DNA of 64,000 bases from Corticimicrobacter populi (GCF_003123725.1 NZ_QETA01000006.1:1-64000), one strand, 5' to 3'; shown: positions 43,178-52,769, counted from the first letter of the stretch. The notes: generated by a model from the sequence alone, not told the origin. Program-made: numbers and translations.

Positions 43178-45190
43178 TCAGAGGGGCTTGAGTGTCATCA
43201 GCGTCTGTCCTGCAGCCATGGCCTGTCCGGCTTCGGCCAGCAGGCTGTCGACGATGCAGTCATCGTCGACGGTCAGGCTGTGTTCCATTTTCATTGCTTC
43301 GATGACGGCGACGGTATCGCCGCCTTGCAGGATCTGGCCGCTGCTGACGGACACTTTCAGGAGCGTGCCGGCCATGGGGGCTGTCACGGCAAGTCCGTGC
43401 TGCAGGGCTGCGTCTGCCGGTTGCGCCAGCAACAGAGCATGCTCGGCAGGGCGCAGTGCCAAAAAGCGTCGCACGCTGCCGTGCTGCCAGAGTGCGCAGA
43501 CTGGCCCGAGGGCATCGCCCGCTTCGTCTTCGACCTGAACCACGAAGGTGTGCTCACCCAGGTGTCCCTTCAGTCGACGTCCCTGTGCTTCGACGATGAC
43601 ACTCAAGGCCTGGGCGGGGCCTGAGTCGATGGACACCTGCCAGCCATCGGCAGCAGCGCTGTGCTGTAGGGCGATCCGATGTATTTGTTCAGGCTGTTCC
43701 GCAGCGCAGATGCAGTAGTGTTCGGCAGTTTGTCCGAATGTCCCTGGATCGGCGGCCAGCGCATAGTCTCGCTGGAACTGGCTCCATGCTGCCAGACAGG
43801 CCAGCAAGGACTCGTCGGCGGCGATGGCTCCGCCTGCAGGCAGGGCATCCGGATAATGGCGCGCCATGAACCCGGTATCGAATTGGCCAGAGACGAAATC
43901 GCGATGTTGCAATAAAGTAGATTGCAGCGGGATATTGGCCTGTACGCCACGGATCACAAACTCATCCAGTGCTTGCAGCATGCGTGCAATGGCGCTGTTC
44001 CTGTCTGGAGCATGGACGATCAGCTTGGCGATCATCGGATCGTAGTGAACCGAGATTTCCGCTCCGGGCTCGATACCGGTATCCACCCGTACTCCGTTGA
44101 CCTGTTCGGGCGGTACGTAATGTGTAATGCGGCCATTCGAGGGCAGGTTGTTCCGAAAAGGATCTTCGGCATTGATGCGACATTCGATGGCCCAGCCGTC
44201 CATGCGTATATCTGCCTGACCGAATGGCAGCGCCTCACCGGCGGCAGTCCGAATCATCCATTCCACGAGATCCAGGCCGGTGATGGCCTCTGTGACAGGG
44301 TGCTCGACCTGCAGGCGGGTGTTCATCTCCAGGAAATAGAACGACTGGTCGCTGCCCACCACGAACTCCACGGTGCCGGCAGTGCGATAGCCGACTGCTC
44401 GAGCCAGGGCCGCAGCCTGCTCGCCCATGGCGCGCCGTGTGTCGGGGGACAGAAAGCTGCTGGGGGCTTCTTCAATCAGTTTCTGGTGGCGCCGCTGCAG
44501 GGAGCATTCGCGCTCCCACAGGTAGAGGGCCTGGCCGTGCTCATCCGCCAGTACCTGAATTTCGATATGGCGTGGCTGCTCGATGAATTTCTCGATAAAG
44601 ATACGGTCATCGCCAAAGCTGCGCATGGCTTCGCTCTGGCAGGCCAGGAAACCGGCATGGGCCTGCTGGTCATCGTGAGCAACCCGCAGTCCCTTGCCCC
44701 CGCCGCCGGCAGAAGCCTTGATCATGACGGGGTAGCCGATGCCGCGTGCGATGTCCACGGCCTGCTCCGGGCTTTCCACGAGTCCGTCATGGCCGGGAAT
44801 GGTACTGACACCTGCGCGTTGCGCCAGTTGCTTGGAGGCGATCTTGTCGCCCATCGAGGCAATGGCCTCGGGGCGTGGGCCGATGAAGGCAATGCCGGCT
44901 TCTTCCAGACGGCGTGCAAAATCGGCACGCTCCGACAGAAAGCCATAACCCGGATGGACGGCATCGGCACCAGTCTGACGGCAGGCGTCGATAAGGGCGT
45001 CGATATTCAGGTAGGATTCGCGCGAGGGGGGCGGGCCGATGCGGACGGCTTCGTCCGCCATGTGGACATGCAGCGCACGGCGGTCGGCATCGGAATAGAC
45101 AGCCACTGTGGCAATGCCCATGCGGCGGGCGGTACGGATCACGCGGCAGGCGATTTCCCCACGGTTGGCGATCAGGATTTTCTTGAACAT
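43178..45190 (-). CDS. Biotin carboxylase with C-terminal biotin carrier domain
   Basis: The 670-residue protein has a biotin carboxylase part (about 1-450: KKILIANRGEIACRVIRTAR, the glycine-rich IKASAGGGGKGLRV loop, EMNTRLQVEHPVTE, and R in AIECRINAEDP) and a biotinyl domain (about 597-670) with the biotin-accepting K634 in EAMKM. It resembles alpha subunits of acyl-CoA carboxylases (PccA, MccA). It is the last gene of the operon pxpBC-pxpA-carboxyltransferase-this gene, one base after the previous stop. The acceptor is not known. The context of 5-oxoproline or urea-amidolyase-like subunits suggests a small amide or carboxylate rather than a standard acyl-CoA. Confidence 0.93.
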   Translation of the reverse strand: MFKKILIANRGEIACRVIRTARRMGIATVAVYSDADRRALHVHMADEAVRIGPPPSRESYLNIDALIDACRQTGADAVHPGYGFLSERADFARRLEEAGIAFIGPRPEAIASMGDKIASKQLAQRAGVSTIPGHDGLVESPEQAVDIARGIGYPVMIKASAGGGGKGLRVAHDDQQAHAGFLACQSEAMRSFGDDRIFIEKFIEQPRHIEIQVLADEHGQALYLWERECSLQRRHQKLIEEAPSSFLSPDTRRAMGEQAAALARAVGYRTAGTVEFVVGSDQSFYFLEMNTRLQVEHPVTEAITGLDLVEWMIRTAAGEALPFGQADIRMDGWAIECRINAEDPFRNNLPSNGRITHYVPPEQVNGVRVDTGIEPGAEISVHYDPMIAKLIVHAPDRNSAIARMLQALDEFVIRGVQANIPLQSTLLQHRDFVSGQFDTGFMARHYPDALPAGGAIAADESLLACLAAWSQFQRDYALAADPGTFGQTAEHYCICAAEQPEQIHRIALQHSAAADGWQVSIDSGPAQALSVIVEAQGRRLKGHLGEHTFVVQVEDEAGDALGPVCALWQHGSVRRFLALRPAEHALLLAQPADAALQHGLAVTAPMAGTLLKVSVSSGQILQGGDTVAVIEAMKMEHSLTVDDDCIVDSLLAEAGQAMAAGQTLMTLKPL

Positions 45191-45191
45191 A

Positions 45192-46439
45192 TCAGGCCTG
45201 CAGCAAGTCGAGGGCGGTGTGTACGGCCAGGGGGCAGTCGGCCGGGGCGGTCAGCAGATGGTATGGGCCTGTCTGCTGCGCAGTGGGGTGTGCATCGGCA
45301 AACGTACCGCTGGCCTGAGTACCGGCACCCAGCCATTCGATGCGGATATGGCGGGGCGTGGCCGGTGTCAGTCCCATGGACAGTGCGCCGGTACCCAGCG
45401 CCAGGCGTGGCACGATGCTGATGCGGGGCGTTTCCAGTGTCTGCCAGGCATCGAGTACGCGCAGCCATGTCGCCAGCAGGTCGGCGTCGGTGTCCGGCAA
45501 GGCGGGCAGCAGCCCGCCTGTGTCGATCAGGCTGAGGACAGGCAGCTTGCGGATACGACACAGTTGCAGAAACCGCTCGATCCTGCGCAGTTCGGCCAGC
45601 CCCAGGTGGCCGGCGTGTTGCCGGGGCTGATTCGATACGATACCGACGGTGCGGCCCTGCAGACGGGCAATGCCGGTTGCCACGGCCAGATCGTCGTCAT
45701 CGTGCCATGCCAGCAGGCTGCCGGCATCAATCAGCGTGTCGATGAGTTCGCGGCAGTCAAAGGCGTTGCGGGTGTCCGGCAACAGCGTTGCCAGGGCCTG
45801 GGCCGGCTTGGCTGCACTGGCAGGGCCCAGGCTTTGCGGGCTGGAGAGCAGTGGCAGGGCGAGGCGCACATGTCGCAATGCTTCCAATGTGCTGCGGCAG
45901 GATCGTGTGGCCAGGCCGCTCTGGTGGCGCAGTGCGGCAGCACCCCCCAGGGCATCGGCGTCGAATACCAGAGCGCGGGCCTGCAGCACGGCATTCGGGC
46001 CATGCAGCGCCAGGCTGCCGGTTGGCCTGGCAACCAGCGTCAGGTCGGCCAGTGCAGCCAGTGCGGCAAGGGGGCCGGTCTGCTGCGTCAGCACGATGGA
46101 CAGATAGGGGGCCAGGCTGCGTGCAGTCGCGAGTTGCTGCAGCAGCAATGCCTGTCGTTCGAGCAGGTGGCCGTCTTCGTCAGCGGCGGTACCGCAGGCA
46201 AAGATACCGATCAGGGGGCGCACGGCAGTGCGCGCTGTCGTCAGGAACTCGAGCAGCGCAGCATGATCCGTACTGGTGCAATCGCTGCCATGCAGGACAA
46301 AGCAGTCCAGCGGGTGGCCCAGCAGTGTGCCGCTGGCCAGCGTCAGGCCATTGCAGTGACGAGACGCCGGCAGGGTGTCGAACAAGGCCGCGAGCAGGAT
46401 ATCGGGTGCGAGGGGGGGATGCATGTGATCCGTACTCAT
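45192..46439 (-). CDS. Divergent carboxyltransferase (acyl-CoA carboxylase beta-like)
   Basis: The 415-residue protein is a diverged member of the biotin-dependent carboxyltransferase family. The second half is clearest: NAFDCRELIDTLIDAGSLLA, GRTVGIVSNQPRQHAGHL, then LPVLSLIDTGGLLPALPD. The N-terminal half keeps crotonase-fold spacing (LHGSDCTSTDHAALLEFL) but few conserved residues. It is shorter than PccB-type subunits (about 510). The start ATG 46439 overlaps the pxpA stop (ATGA); an open frame back to 46760 is only a shadow of pxpA. It probably works with the downstream biotin carboxylase. Acceptor unknown. Confidence 0.78.
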   Translation of the reverse strand: MSTDHMHPPLAPDILLAALFDTLPASRHCNGLTLASGTLLGHPLDCFVLHGSDCTSTDHAALLEFLTTARTAVRPLIGIFACGTAADEDGHLLERQALLLQQLATARSLAPYLSIVLTQQTGPLAALAALADLTLVARPTGSLALHGPNAVLQARALVFDADALGGAAALRHQSGLATRSCRSTLEALRHVRLALPLLSSPQSLGPASAAKPAQALATLLPDTRNAFDCRELIDTLIDAGSLLAWHDDDDLAVATGIARLQGRTVGIVSNQPRQHAGHLGLAELRRIERFLQLCRIRKLPVLSLIDTGGLLPALPDTDADLLATWLRVLDAWQTLETPRISIVPRLALGTGALSMGLTPATPRHIRIEWLGAGTQASGTFADAHPTAQQTGPYHLLTAPADCPLAVHTALDLLQA

Positions 46440-47200
46440 GCTGCCATACCCCGCAGGTGGTAACCACGCTCGCCCAGTGCCTGCTTCAGGGCCGCTGCAG
46501 TATTGACGGCATCGGGACCATCGCCATGTACGCAGATGCTGCCAATGGGCGTCGGAATGTGCTTGCCACTGGTCGAGATCAGGGCACCGGCCTGCAGCAT
46601 GGCTTCGACATGTGCCAGTGATGCCGCGGCACCGTGAATCATAGCATCGGGCCGGCTGCGCGGTACCAGTTGTCCTGCATCGGTATAGGCTCGATCGGCA
46701 AAGATTTCCTCGACGACGCGCAGGCCGGCGGCACGTCCGGCCAGGCAGAGCTGGGAACATGCCGGCGCCAGCAGGATCAGGTCCTGCCCGTAGGTACGGA
46801 TGGCATGGGCAACGACGGTAGCCAGGGCCGCATCATCGCAGGCCATGTTGCTGAGCGCGCCATGTACCTTGACGTGCGTGACGCGGGTTTCCTCCGTGCG
46901 CGCCATGCCATCGAGTGCAGCGATCTGATAGAGCAGTGCGGCTTCGAGTTCGTCGGGGGCCAGGTGCATGCGGCGTCTGCCAAATCCTTGCAGGTCCGGA
47001 AATGAGGGGTGGGCACCGATTTCGACTCCGGCTGCCTTGGCGGCTCGCACTGTGCGACGCATGACGACCGGATCGCCTGCATGAAAACCGCAGGCGATAT
47101 TGGCGGAATCGATGACCTGGAGCAGGGCTTCGTCCAGGCCCATGTTCCAGGCACCGAAGCTTTCGCCCAGGTCGGCATTGAGATTGATCGCGTTCTGCAT
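46436..47200 (-). CDS. pxpA: 5-oxoprolinase subunit A (LamB/YcsF family)
   Basis: The 254-residue protein has the family signatures INLNADLGESFG, SANIACGFHAGDPVVMRRTV, GVEIGAHPSFPDLQGFGRR, HVKVHGAL and FADRAYTDAGQLVPRS, and the C-terminal SICVHGDGPDAV. PxpA works with PxpB and PxpC to split 5-oxoproline (pyroglutamate) to glutamate with ATP. The ATG at 47200 gives the canonical N-terminus; the open frame extends to 47314. It follows the fused pxpBC by 8 nt. Confidence 0.94.
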   Translation of the reverse strand: MQNAINLNADLGESFGAWNMGLDEALLQVIDSANIACGFHAGDPVVMRRTVRAAKAAGVEIGAHPSFPDLQGFGRRRMHLAPDELEAALLYQIAALDGMARTEETRVTHVKVHGALSNMACDDAALATVVAHAIRTYGQDLILLAPACSQLCLAGRAAGLRVVEEIFADRAYTDAGQLVPRSRPDAMIHGAAASLAHVEAMLQAGALISTSGKHIPTPIGSICVHGDGPDAVNTAAALKQALGERGYHLRGMAA

Positions 47201-47208
47201 GGCGGATG

Positions 47209-49131
47209 TCACCTGAAGGAATAATCGATATGGGCCAAGGCGTCTGTCTGGAGTGCGCCGGCGGAGGGCATTTTGCGCAGGCTGGCCTGCCAGCCCGCTG
47301 CTGCTGCGGTGCAAGCCTGCAGTGCCGCTAGCGCTTCGGAGGCATCGACATAGCGGAATGCGACCGTCGAACCGGGGGCCAGTCGTGCCAGCAGGGGCAG
47401 ATCTGCCTGGATGACCGTGGCGATCTTGGCGTAGCCGCCTGTAGTCTGGGCATCGGCCAGCAGGATGATGGGCTGGCCATTGGCCGGGACCTGGATGGCA
47501 CCGGGCGTGATGCCGTCAGTCACGATGTCGGCTCCTTGCTCACCATGTTTGATTTCGGGGCCTTCCAGGCGCAGCCCCATGCGGTCGGCATCACGGGAGA
47601 CGGTATAGGTTTCGGTGCAGAAGCGGGTCCGGGCCTGCTCGGTGAAATGATGATCCTGGGGGCCGGCGATGACGCGCAGCGTCAACAGTGCATGTTCGTG
47701 CCGTTTTTCTGAAGGCGGCGCGGCCAGTGGCAGTGCCTGCAGGTCAGACCGAGCATCGTCTGTCGTCAGTGCAGCGCAGGGCAGGCGATGCCCCGCACGC
47801 AACGGCTCGCCGGCCAGACCACCCAGGCGTGCGCGACCATAGGTGGCACGGCTGTCCAGCACAGGTTCTGACTGGATGCCGCCACTCAGGGCCAGGTAGG
47901 CAGGCTGGCTATCGTCCAGTCGGACTTGCAACGTGTCGCCGGCATGAAGCACGATGCCACGCCAGGCGGGCAACGTACACGTCAGGCCTGTGGCTGATGT
48001 TCGCACTAGGGTGCCGGCACCCGCCAGGGCACAGCGTACCGGCCCTTGCCGGACAGCAAGTGTCGGTCCACCGCCCAGCATTTCCAGTGTGGCGGCCTGT
48101 GGTGTATTCCCTGCCAACGCGTTGGCAGCGGCCTGTCGGCTCGGATCGAGTGCGCCAGACAACGGAATGCCCAGCGCGCGGTAACCGGCCCGACCCTGAT
48201 CCTGAATGCTGGCGGCCCAGGCTGGGTCAATGATTTCGAGCAGGCCGGCTGCGGCCGTGGTGGCCGGCAGGCTGCCCTGAGGGGTTGCTGCTCTGCGATC
48301 AGGGATGGACGGGCTGATGTCCGAGAGGAGGGCAGGTTTGGTCGTCGATATAGACGAGCCAGGAGTCTGTCCGTCAGGCAAGAATTCCTGAAGCGACCAG
48401 CCAGGCCGGGCATAGCGCGCTTCCAGCGTTTCATATTCCTCTGCTGCAATGGCACGCCAGCGAACCCTGTCGCCGGGCACGAGCAGCGCGGGCCGCTCCG
48501 GACGGTCGAGGCTGAACAGGGGGACGGGTGTGCGTCCCAGCAGGTGCCAGCCGCCAGGACTTTCCCAAGGGTAGGCTGCGCATTGTTCGCCAGCGACGGC
48601 GATGGAACGTGCCGGTACGGTCTTGCGGGGCGTTTTCAGGCGTGGCTGGCTGAGTACGGGCGACAGACCATCCATATAAGGGAAGCCAGGCAAAAAGCCC
48701 AGCATCCTGACGGTGAACGTGGTTTCAGTCATGAGCGCGACCACTTCGCGTGTGTCAAGGCCGCAGCTTTGCGCAAGGAAGTTGAGATCAGGCGCATGTC
48801 GCGGGTCGAAGCAGACAGGGATCAGCCATTCCTGGCCTTCCGATTCCAGGCGCGTGCCCTGGTCTGCCAGCACTTGCAGTCTGGCGATCAGCGCTTGCCG
48901 GTCTGTCGACAGCGGATCGAACCAGACCGTGACGGAGCAGAAGGCAGGTGCCCATTCCGTAATGCTGCCGAGGATGGCATCGTGTTCGCGATGGCGGGAC
49001 AGCAGCTTGGCAAAGCCCAGCGCCCGCGCGCTGTTGTCGGGAGAGGCCTGACGTCCGAACACGACCGTCAGCGCGGCATCGCCCAGCGGTTCGATGGAAG
49101 GGAGGTCGGATGCGGCAGCAGATATAGTCAT
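47209..49131 (-). CDS. pxpBC: Fused 5-oxoprolinase subunits B and C (KipI-KipA type)
   Basis: The 640-residue protein joins a PxpB/KipI domain (about 10-235: GDAALTVVFG, FTVRMLGFLPGFPYMDGL, PRKTVPARSIAVAG, SPGGWHLLGRTP) to a PxpC/KipA domain (about 300-625: SIQDQGRAGYRALGIPLSGA, ATLEMLGGGPTL, SRDADRMGLRLEGP, QVPANGQPIILLADAQTTGG). These domains are also the AHS1/AHS2 part of urea carboxylase. It is the first gene of a four-gene operon and is divergent from a LysR regulator. Fusions of B and C are known. 5-oxoprolinase activity with PxpA is the default prediction; the linked biotin genes raise an alternative carboxylase role. Confidence 0.93.
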   Translation of the reverse strand: MTISAAASDLPSIEPLGDAALTVVFGRQASPDNSARALGFAKLLSRHREHDAILGSITEWAPAFCSVTVWFDPLSTDRQALIARLQVLADQGTRLESEGQEWLIPVCFDPRHAPDLNFLAQSCGLDTREVVALMTETTFTVRMLGFLPGFPYMDGLSPVLSQPRLKTPRKTVPARSIAVAGEQCAAYPWESPGGWHLLGRTPVPLFSLDRPERPALLVPGDRVRWRAIAAEEYETLEARYARPGWSLQEFLPDGQTPGSSISTTKPALLSDISPSIPDRRAATPQGSLPATTAAAGLLEIIDPAWAASIQDQGRAGYRALGIPLSGALDPSRQAAANALAGNTPQAATLEMLGGGPTLAVRQGPVRCALAGAGTLVRTSATGLTCTLPAWRGIVLHAGDTLQVRLDDSQPAYLALSGGIQSEPVLDSRATYGRARLGGLAGEPLRAGHRLPCAALTTDDARSDLQALPLAAPPSEKRHEHALLTLRVIAGPQDHHFTEQARTRFCTETYTVSRDADRMGLRLEGPEIKHGEQGADIVTDGITPGAIQVPANGQPIILLADAQTTGGYAKIATVIQADLPLLARLAPGSTVAFRYVDASEALAALQACTAAAAGWQASLRKMPSAGALQTDALAHIDYSFR

Positions 49132-49365
49132 ACGATCACTTTCTGGCGATCTGTCGGATAAAAGGTGACGGATAAAACGCCACTGATTATTCGTGAACCC
49201 TCAGACCTTGTCGAACGCAAATTTCCTTTTCCGGTCGATCAATTATTCTTATCTGCGTGCCGTGCGAGTCCAGGCGTTGCTGTGCTGCTGCATGACCGGC
49301 TTGCATATAGGGGATTGCCCACCCGTTCCGCACGATTTCTGTGGCGTACAGTATCATCCGGGGTT

Positions 49366-50301
49366 ATGAATATCCGCTTCCTCGAAACCTTCCTGTGGGT
49401 TGCCCGCTTGCGCAGCTTCAAGGCTACCGCGGGCAAGCTCAACCTGACACAGGCAGCTATTTCAGGACGGATTGCCGCCTTGGAGGAAGAGGTCGGGCAG
49501 CAGTTGTTTGATCGCGGCATGCGCGATTTGCCTCTGACGCCAGCCGGTCGGGCGTTGCTGTTCTATGCTGAGCAGATGCTTGAACTGGAAAGCAATATGC
49601 GGCGCACGCTGCGCGGCCCCGAAGAACTGCGCGGACTGGCACGGATCGGGATTGTCGAGTCGGTGGTTCACACCTGGTTCGCGCCCTTCATCAAGCGCCT
49701 GCAGGAAACCCATCCAGGTCTTGAAATCGAGCTGACGACGGAATCTACCCGGCGTCTGCATGACCTGTTGCGCAGAGGCGTGGTGGATGTCCTGCTGCAG
49801 ACGGATCCGCTGATCGAGCGCGATGTCCGCAATCGTGACCTGGGGGCGCTGGAACAGGGCTGGATCTGCAGCACCGATGCGGATATTCCGGAGCGTCTGT
49901 CCCTGGCCGAACTGGTCGAGCATCCGCTGGTGACTTTCCCACGACACTCGCAGCCTCACTTGCAATTGCTGGACCTGCTGATGCACCAGGGCGTGCAGGC
50001 GTCGCGGATTCACTTCGTGTCATCCATCTTCGCCTGCGTGCAATTGATCCGGACCAATCAGAGCATTGCCACGCTGCCGATTGCCACGGTCCGTGATCAG
50101 ATTTCTGCGGGTAAACTGAGGGTGGTGCAGTGCGATGTGCAGATGCCGGCGCTCAAGCTGGTGGCGACCTGGCGTCCTGATCCGGTGGCGTCTTTGTCAG
50201 AGGCAGTCGTGACGCTGGCCATGGATGAGATGCATCGCTATGCCTCGGCCTGGCCCGACGATACGACGCCGCCGCTCGATAGCGGTGTGCTGGTTATTTA
50301 A
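49366..50301 (+). CDS. LysR-family transcription regulator
   Basis: The 311-residue protein has an N-terminal winged helix (MNIRFLETFLWVARLRSFKA, then AAISGRIAALEEEVGQQLFD) and a LysR substrate-binding domain (about 90-295). ATG 49366 gives the standard N-terminus; the open frame extends to 49165. It is divergent from the pxpBC-pxpA-carboxylase operon across 234 nt, the usual place of a LysR activator, and it precedes the symporter gene by 73 nt. It may control both; the inducer is unknown. Confidence 0.92.
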   Translation: MNIRFLETFLWVARLRSFKATAGKLNLTQAAISGRIAALEEEVGQQLFDRGMRDLPLTPAGRALLFYAEQMLELESNMRRTLRGPEELRGLARIGIVESVVHTWFAPFIKRLQETHPGLEIELTTESTRRLHDLLRRGVVDVLLQTDPLIERDVRNRDLGALEQGWICSTDADIPERLSLAELVEHPLVTFPRHSQPHLQLLDLLMHQGVQASRIHFVSSIFACVQLIRTNQSIATLPIATVRDQISAGKLRVVQCDVQMPALKLVATWRPDPVASLSEAVVTLAMDEMHRYASAWPDDTTPPLDSGVLVI

Positions 50302-50374
50302 TCATGTGATTGACAGCCTGCAATAGGCTGCATCTATACTCCAGAATTGTTTTCACTTACAGAGGCCCTGCTTC

Positions 50375-51739
50375 ATGACCTCCCATTCCGCGTCCGCAAC
50401 CGCAGGCGGCACCACTCCGGGCAATCTGCGTCGCTCGATCTCCAATACGCTCAAGGGCTCAGCCGGCAACCTGGTCGAGTGGTACGACGTTTACGTCTAC
50501 TCGGTCTTTGCCATCTACTTCGAGTCGCAGTTCTTCTCGCCCGAAGACAAGAATGCGACGCTCTATGTCTGGGGCATTTTTGCCATGACCTTCCTGATGC
50601 GCCCTATCGGTGCTTGGTACTTCGGCCGTTTTGCCGATCGCTATGGGCGTCGGCTGGCACTGACGGTATCCGTCACGATGATGGCGGCCTGCTCGTTCGT
50701 CATCGCGATCACGCCCAACATGGCGGCCATCGGCATTGCGGCTCCCATCATCCTGCTGCTGGCCCGCCTGGTGCAAGGGTTTGCCACCGGTGGCGAGTAT
50801 GGCACCAGCGCGACCTATATGTCCGAGGCTGCCATTCCCGGACGCCGCGGTTTCCTGTCCTCCTTTCACTATGTGACGCTGGTCGGCGGCCATGTGCTGG
50901 CGCAACTGACCTTGCTGATCATGCTGACTTTCCTCGAGATTCCGCAGATTTCCGAATGGGGCTGGCGTATTGCGTTCGGCCTGGGCGGGATTGCCGCGAT
51001 CGTCGTGTTCTGGCTGCGCCGGACAATGGACGAGTCGCTGGGCGCAGAGTCCATCGAGGCCGCCCGCAGTGGTCGTGCCCGTGCCTCCGGCTCCTTGAAG
51101 GAACTGTTCGTCAATCAATGGCGGCCGCTGCTGCTGTGCTTCCTGGTCACGGTCGGGGGCACGGTTGCGTTCTATACGTATTCGGTCAATGGCCCCAAGA
51201 TGATTCAGTCGGCCTTTGCCGGTGGTGATGTCATCACGGGTACGCTGATCAACCTGGGACTGCTGACCTTCCTGATGCTTTTGCAGCCGGTCGGTGGCTG
51301 GTTGTCGGATATCGTGGGCCGCAAGACGCTGCTGGTGTTCTTCGGTTTTGGCGGAGTGTTCTACACCTGGTATCTGGTGACGGCCCTGCCACAGCAGACC
51401 GATCCGTGGACCGCCTGCCTGATCCTGGGGGTCGGTTTCGTGATCCTGACCGGCTATACCTCGATCAATGCCGTGGTGAAGGCCGAGCTGTTCCCGACTC
51501 ATATCCGCGCATTGGGCGTGGGACTGGGCTATGCGCTGGCCAATTCGGCCTTTGGTGGGACCGCTCCGGTGCTGTACCAGGCTGCCCTCAAGGCTGATCA
51601 GGTATCGTCGTTCGTGATCTATGCTACGGCCGTGATGGCGGTGTCGCTGGTGGTCTACATCTTCTTCCTCAAGAACAAGGGAGAGAACTGGCTCGACCAC
51701 GAAAAGGGCATGTATGACCGGCTGGATGCCAAGCGCTGA
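50375..51739 (+). CDS. MHS-family metabolite:proton symporter (KgtP/ShiA-like)
   Basis: The 454-residue, 12-helix major facilitator has the metabolite-H+ symporter signatures NLVEWYDVYVYSVFAIYF, RPIGAWYFGRFADRYGRR, LVQGFATGGEYGTSATYMSE and GWLSDIVGRKTLLV. Relatives import 2-oxoglutarate, citrate, proline-betaine or shikimate. The nearby LysR gene and pxp operon suggest a substrate linked to that pathway, for example 5-oxoproline or glutamate-derived acids, but this is only inference. It is followed by a hairpin at 51807. Confidence 0.9.
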   Translation: MTSHSASATAGGTTPGNLRRSISNTLKGSAGNLVEWYDVYVYSVFAIYFESQFFSPEDKNATLYVWGIFAMTFLMRPIGAWYFGRFADRYGRRLALTVSVTMMAACSFVIAITPNMAAIGIAAPIILLLARLVQGFATGGEYGTSATYMSEAAIPGRRGFLSSFHYVTLVGGHVLAQLTLLIMLTFLEIPQISEWGWRIAFGLGGIAAIVVFWLRRTMDESLGAESIEAARSGRARASGSLKELFVNQWRPLLLCFLVTVGGTVAFYTYSVNGPKMIQSAFAGGDVITGTLINLGLLTFLMLLQPVGGWLSDIVGRKTLLVFFGFGGVFYTWYLVTALPQQTDPWTACLILGVGFVILTGYTSINAVVKAELFPTHIRALGVGLGYALANSAFGGTAPVLYQAALKADQVSSFVIYATAVMAVSLVVYIFFLKNKGENWLDHEKGMYDRLDAKR

Positions 51740-52059
51740 CGGCGTGGGGTTTACGTCGAGGAGGCCTGTTGTCGGGGCCACTTCATTTCTGAGCCGTCAC
51801 TGACAAGCGGGCCTGGACGATTCGTCCAGGCCCGCGTCGCATTTGGAGAGGTCATAAAATGAAGGTCAATCCACCCTAGGGGTTTTCCCGGCTGAAAAAC
51901 AGGGGGATAGCGGGTGGCAGGGCCGATTTGTGCTGGTGCCGGCCTGATAAGATTTTCTTATTCTTGCGGATGACAATAAACAGTTTGCCGTCCCTTTTTC
52001 CATTCGACAGAATCGCTGCAATTAGGCGATTTTGCCTGCATCGAGCATGGAGAAACCAA
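51740..52059 (+). other. 320-nt intergenic region with hairpin and candidate promoter
   Basis: No gene is seen. It holds a strong GC-rich hairpin (51807-51835), a mini inverted repeat ATAAGA-ttt-TCTTAT (51947-51961), and a candidate promoter, TTGCCG (51985-51990) and CAGAAT (52008-52013) with a 17-nt spacer, about 45 nt before the start of the next gene. Confidence 0.5.
51807..51835. terminator. GC-rich hairpin after the symporter gene
   Basis: A 14-bp inverted repeat (51807-51820 with 51822-51835) is almost contiguous, giving a very stable hairpin. No T run follows, so termination efficiency is uncertain. Confidence 0.6.
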
Positions 52060-52743
52060 GTGACTTCTGTTATCCGCCAGGATCGTGCCGCAATGGGCGA
52101 GCTGTTCATCTGGACCGACATCGACCCGGCCCACGAAGGGGACTTCAACCAGTGGTATGACCGCGAGCACATGGCCGAGCGTGCCGGTATCCCCGGTTTC
52201 AGCTGGGCGCGTCGCTATCGTGCCGCCAATCTGGACGGGCACCAGCCTGCCCGCCGCTATCTGGCGCTGTATCGCACGGAATCGATGGGCGTATTCGGCA
52301 GTGAGCCCTATCGCAAGGCGTTTACCCAACAGACCGAATGGTCGCTGACCAATTTTGGCCGCATGGGCAACACCTGCCGCCGTGTGATGATCGTGTCGCC
52401 GCTGGCCGGTGTCGGTACGGGGGCGGCGCTGGGTCTGCTGCAACTGGGCGATTTGCTGACGGCCGAGCGCGCTGCTGCGCTGGCTGCCGAACTGGCTCAG
52501 GTTGATGGTGCACTGACGGTGCGCGTGCTGACCCCGGATCCCGAACTGTCCACGCCGCTGCCTTCCGAAGATCCTGCTGGTCGTGTGCTGGAGCCGGTGT
52601 TGCTGATCGACGCCACGACGCCTGAGGCTGCGGTGGCTGCCGTCAAGCTGGCAGCGGACAAGCTGGCCCTGGCACAGGACAAGGCCCATATCTACAGTTT
52701 GCTGTGGGATTTGCAATCGAGCGATTTGCAGGCCTCGCGCTAA
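52060..52743 (+). CDS. Conserved hypothetical protein (alpha-beta-barrel/DUF4286-like) linked to TRAP transporter
   Basis: The 227-residue cytoplasmic protein probably starts at GTG 52060, with GGAG at 52049-52052. The N-terminal half has FNQWYDREHMAERAGIPGFS and RYLALYRTES, reminiscent of EthD/DUF4286-type dimeric alpha-beta-barrel proteins. The C-terminal half may be a second, degenerate copy (LEPVLLIDATTPEAAVAAVK). The TRAP genes start 26 nt downstream, so it is probably in their operon and could act on the imported acid. No enzymatic function can be given. Confidence 0.7.
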   Translation: MTSVIRQDRAAMGELFIWTDIDPAHEGDFNQWYDREHMAERAGIPGFSWARRYRAANLDGHQPARRYLALYRTESMGVFGSEPYRKAFTQQTEWSLTNFGRMGNTCRRVMIVSPLAGVGTGAALGLLQLGDLLTAERAAALAAELAQVDGALTVRVLTPDPELSTPLPSEDPAGRVLEPVLLIDATTPEAAVAAVKLAADKLALAQDKAHIYSLLWDLQSSDLQASR

Positions 52744-52769
52744 TTACCCCTCTGACACGGAGAAGCCAC

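Noticed and set aside
43178-45190. Calling the biotin carboxylase accC, pccA or mccA
   Set aside because: The domain layout fits several acyl-CoA carboxylase alpha subunits and the operon context is atypical, so no symbol is justified.
43922-45421. 499-codon plus-strand open frame opposite the biotin carboxylase
   Set aside because: Antisense shadow of a gene with complete biotin carboxylase motifs.
46440-46760. N-terminal extension of the carboxyltransferase frame up to 46760
   Set aside because: The extension is Arg/Cys-rich and lies entirely inside pxpA in another frame. ATG 46439 with the ATGA overlap is the plausible start.
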